From Flavobacteriales bacterium (GTDB lineage: Bacteria; Bacteroidota; Bacteroidia; NS11-12g; UBA955): a stretch of 9,924 nucleotides of DNA. Position numbers and translations under genes: made by a program. Location: assembly GCA_947450405.1 (NCBI GenBank), contig CANFVI010000057.1:1-9924 (forward strand), read 5' to 3'. Position 1 is the first letter of the stretch, and each line of letters opens with the position of its first letter. The notes beneath the pieces were generated by a model, which was given only the letters and a program-made list of their open reading frames with translations, was not told the origin of the DNA and did not search any database. Positions 7,708 to 9,924 of this stretch are shown one piece after another.

Positions 7708-8540
7708 TGAAAATATTTTTAACCGGCGGAACTGGATTTATAGGTTCGTATTTCATCAATGAAGCAATTGAGCAGGATTGTGAATTAATTTGTTTGAAAC
7801 GCAGTGAGAATTCAAGCCCAAAAATCGAACTACTTAAAGAACCATTTTGGCTAATTAAAAATTACAATGAAGTTACAGTCGAAGATTTATTAGGGGTAGA
7901 TATAATTGTACATTTGGCAGCACATTCCGCAAACATACCTTATGATAATTTAGAAAATTGCATAAAATACAATGTTGTTGAGCCATTAAAATTATTTGAA
8001 ACAGCATTGAAAGCTGGCATTGATAAATTTGTAGTTGCAGGCAGTTGTTTTGAATATGGTAAATCTGGTGAACGTTATGATTATATACCTGTTGATGCAC
8101 CATTGGAACCAACGCAAACATATCCAGCATCGAAAGCGATGGCTTCAATCGCTTTTGCACAATTTGCTATCGAGTATCAAATTCAATTAACTTATCACAG
8201 AATTTTTCAAGTATATGGTGAGGGTGAGTTGGAATCGAGACTGTGGCCATCAATAAAGAGGGCCGCAATTTCAGGAGAAGATTTTCCAATGACTAAAGGA
8301 GAACAAATTCGAGATTTTATTGCCGTTGAAGAGGTTGTCTCGTATTTAGTAAAGGCCTGTTCAAAAAAAGATGTGGTTGCTGGGCATCCTGAATTTTATA
8401 ATCTAGGTAGTGGAAAACCACAAAGCATTTTGGAATTTGCTGAATATTGGTGGCAAAAATTACATGCAAAAGGTAAGCTAATACCAGGTATTTTGCCTTA
8501 TAGAGAGGGAGAAGTTATGAGATTTGTGCCAAAAATATAA
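7707..8540 (+). CDS. Extended-SDR sugar-nucleotide reductase (AscF/Abe/Prt-like, C-4 ketoreductase)
   Basis: This 277-residue member of the NAD-dependent epimerase/dehydratase family has the Rossmann motif 'GGTGFIGS' (7-14), the catalytic serine region 'GSCFEYG' (112-118, S113) and Y139-P-A-S-K143. 'HRIFQVYGEGE' and the late 'LPYREGEVMRFVPKI' are typical of deoxysugar reductases and epimerases. By position it should do the last step, reducing the C-4 ketone of the CDP-3,6-dideoxy-hexulose. This is the job of abequose synthase, paratose synthase or AscF in enteric clusters; with the epimerase just upstream, AscF is the closest functional match. Stereochemistry at C-4 cannot be read from sequence. 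The protein stops right after 'FVPKI', where relatives of around 300 residues usually continue through an 'LGW-P' helix, so the C-terminus is short. It overlaps the epimerase gene by one base (TAATG), pointing to coupled translation. Confidence 0.85.
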   Translation: MKIFLTGGTGFIGSYFINEAIEQDCELICLKRSENSSPKIELLKEPFWLIKNYNEVTVEDLLGVDIIVHLAAHSANIPYDNLENCIKYNVVEPLKLFETALKAGIDKFVVAGSCFEYGKSGERYDYIPVDAPLEPTQTYPASKAMASIAFAQFAIEYQIQLTYHRIFQVYGEGELESRLWPSIKRAAISGEDFPMTKGEQIRDFIAVEEVVSYLVKACSKKDVVAGHPEFYNLGSGKPQSILEFAEYWWQKLHAKGKLIPGILPYREGEVMRFVPKI

Positions 8541-8545
8541 TTTTT

Positions 8546-9532
8546 ATGAAGTTATTAACCATAGTTATTCCCACTTATAATAGAAACAATAAGGTATTAG
8601 AATTACTAGAGTTATTTAAGAAATTAAATTTCGAAACAGAGATAATAGTCATTGATAATAATTCAGATATACCGTTGGCTAAATTTTTAAACGAAAAAAA
8701 ATTTGAGCTTCTACCGAATATTCAAATAATCAGAAATAAAGGTAACGTTGGATTAGGTGGCAATATTATCATGAGCTTTATGAATTGTGGAACGGAATGG
8801 ATGTGGCTTTTGGGCGATGATGATAGGCCGACAGAGGATTCTATTCAGAAAATAAATAAGCAGATTAGCACCTGTAGTAAAAATACTTTTTTGATTAAAT
8901 TCAACAGTACGGCTGGTAAATTTCCAACGGAAAATTTCCAAATAAATGATATTAATTCATTACTTCAATTTTCAAATAATTTTGGATATTATTCAAATTT
9001 ATTATTTATTTCAAATTCCGTATTTAAAGTGCCAATAATGCTCAAGCAAACATTTTTTATGATGAATTCAATTCGAACTATGGCACCTCATTTAACTGGG
9101 ATTTATCGCAATGTAGAGCACGGTCATTCAATAGCTATTGTTAATGAACACATTGTTGAGCATGGAATTCCGGATATTAACAACGGTTTATGGGATTATC
9201 AAAGATTACTAAATGGTTTACTATATTTTAAAGATATTGAGATTCATTCTGATATAAAAAAATCTCTTTTGCCAGAGTTATATTTAAATTATATTAATTG
9301 CGGAAGATCAAAATACAAGAGATTACTTAAATTTGCATTTGAAATAAAGAATTTGCGTGATAATAATTTATCTGATTTTTATTTTAGATCGGCAATGTTA
9401 TTTCGCATAAACATTTTTTTCTTTTATTTAATAATACTTGGGGTTATTTTTAGAATCCCATTATGTCTTTGGTGTTTAAACAAAATGAGAAAAGACAATT
9501 GTATTTTTGAAGTAGATATACTTAGAAATTAG
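8546..9532 (+). CDS. Family 2 glycosyltransferase
   Basis: This 328-residue GT-A fold transferase starts with 'TIVIPTYNR' (5-13), followed by a nucleotide-binding 'VIDNNSD' (35-41) and the metal-binding acidic motif 'LLGDDDRP' (88-95, D91-D93). The second half is A/T-rich and poorly conserved. It ends with a hydrophobic segment at about 288-312 that probably anchors the protein to the inner membrane. Family 2 enzymes transfer a sugar from a nucleotide donor to a growing glycan. The donor and acceptor cannot be deduced here. Its place right after the CDP-dideoxysugar genes makes it a candidate for adding that sugar, or a neighbouring one, to the lipid-linked repeat unit. The ATG start is 5 bases after the reductase stop. 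Confidence 0.88.
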   Translation: MKLLTIVIPTYNRNNKVLELLELFKKLNFETEIIVIDNNSDIPLAKFLNEKKFELLPNIQIIRNKGNVGLGGNIIMSFMNCGTEWMWLLGDDDRPTEDSIQKINKQISTCSKNTFLIKFNSTAGKFPTENFQINDINSLLQFSNNFGYYSNLLFISNSVFKVPIMLKQTFFMMNSIRTMAPHLTGIYRNVEHGHSIAIVNEHIVEHGIPDINNGLWDYQRLLNGLLYFKDIEIHSDIKKSLLPELYLNYINCGRSKYKRLLKFAFEIKNLRDNNLSDFYFRSAMLFRINIFFFYLIILGVIFRIPLCLWCLNKMRKDNCIFEVDILRN

Positions 9533-9578
9533 TCTTTTAAAAAATAAAAATTAATGATATTACAAAAACGGCCATACA

Positions 9579-9924
9579 TTGATTAAATTCTTTCCAATAA
9601 ATTTCTCAACTATAGATACGCGATCTAGAAATGCAATAAAACAAGTTTTTTTAGCATTTGGATTTCAAGGATTATCAATTATTATCGGATTTTTACTGGT
9701 GCCTATGTTGATTGATTTTCTAGATAGGGACAGATATGGTATTTGGTTGACGCTTGCTAATATCATTGGATGGTTTAGTTTTTTTGATATTGGATTGGGA
9801 AATGGATTACGCAACAAATTAACAGAATGCTTTGCAATCAATGATTATAAACTTGCTCAAAAATATATAAGCACTACCTATGCTTTTTTGTTAATAATTT
9901 TTGGATTTTTATTATTATTATTTC
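9579..9924 (+). CDS. Wzx-like oligosaccharide flippase, N-terminal part (3' end outside window)
   Basis: An open frame runs from 9558 (just after an in-frame TGA at 9555) to the right edge. No in-frame ATG occurs before a deep internal one in 'LVPMLIDF'. The best start is TTG at 9579, which gives an N-terminus beginning MIKFFPINFS and about 115 residues in the window. The protein is hydrophobic: a first membrane helix at about 27-42 ('FGFQGLSIIIGFLLVP'), then 'RYGIWLTLANIIGWFSFFD', 'IGLGNGLRNKLTE', and another helix beginning near the edge. 'YGIW' and 'DIGLGNGLRN' are typical of Bacteroidota O-unit flippases of the MOP (Wzx/RfbX) superfamily, which move undecaprenyl-linked repeat units across the inner membrane. 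Its presence implies a Wzx/Wzy-type assembly route, consistent with Wzc upstream. The gene follows the glycosyltransferase by 46 A/T-rich bases. Confidence 0.85.
   Translation, partial: MIKFFPINFSTIDTRSRNAIKQVFLAFGFQGLSIIIGFLLVPMLIDFLDRDRYGIWLTLANIIGWFSFFDIGLGNGLRNKLTECFAINDYKLAQKYISTTYAFLLIIFGFLLLLF

Noticed and set aside
7189..8540. Epimerase and SDR as a dTDP-rhamnose RmlC/RmlD pair
   Set aside because: No rmlA or rmlB is present, the surrounding genes are all CDP-sugar enzymes, and the SDR resembles dideoxysugar reductases more than RmlD. Kept only as a less likely alternative.
1..9924. tRNA/rRNA genes, CRISPR arrays, insertion sequences, phage attachment sites
   Set aside because: I looked for these and saw no tRNA-like cloverleaf, spaced direct repeats, transposase motifs or terminal inverted repeats; nearly all the window is accounted for by the listed coding genes.

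Overview
This window looks like part of a surface-polysaccharide (O-antigen or capsule) locus from a member of the Bacteroidota. Four things support that placement. The A/T-rich gene spacers lack clear Shine-Dalgarno sequences. A TAnnTTTG-type -7 promoter element precedes the sugar operon. The Wzc-type kinase is a fused two-domain protein with a Gly-Tyr tail, as is common in this phylum. The Wza-like fragment ends in the Bacteroidota style of export protein. The genus cannot be named from the sequence alone. All genes are on the + strand.

Layout. Positions 1-344 hold the 3' end of a Wza-like polysaccharide export protein. Positions 364-2841 hold a Wzc-type chain-length regulator and tyrosine autokinase. 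A 153-base gap (2842-2994) contains a candidate promoter and a sharp change in base composition. After it comes a tightly packed run of eight genes: ddhD (2995-3987), ddhA (4010-4786), ddhB (4774-5853), ddhC (5859-7184), an RmlC-type sugar epimerase (7189-7707), an extended-SDR sugar reductase (7707-8540), a family 2 glycosyltransferase (8546-9532) and the start of a Wzx-like flippase (9579 to beyond the window). From ddhA onward the spacers are 5 bases or less, or the genes overlap, except for 46 bases before the flippase. This looks like one operon.

How the genes work together. DdhA makes CDP-glucose from glucose-1-phosphate and CTP. DdhB converts it to CDP-4-keto-6-deoxyglucose. DdhC, a PMP enzyme with an iron-sulfur cluster, and its reductase DdhD remove the C-3 hydroxyl. 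The RmlC-type epimerase should then invert C-5, the only flanking centre still available, and the SDR should reduce the C-4 ketone. This enzyme order is that of CDP-ascarylose synthesis, so the likely product is an activated 3,6-dideoxy-L-hexose. A glycosyltransferase may add it to a lipid-linked repeat unit, the flippase would move the unit across the inner membrane, and the Wzc/Wza pair would handle polymer length and export.

Most of the window is recognisable biology, and I found no wholly new system. The points most worth a second look are the inferred L-dideoxysugar pathway with its enteric-like gene order, the Gly-Tyr tail of Wzc followed by a hydrophobic basic extension, the composition break after wzc, the short C-terminus of the SDR, and the non-ATG start of the flippase.
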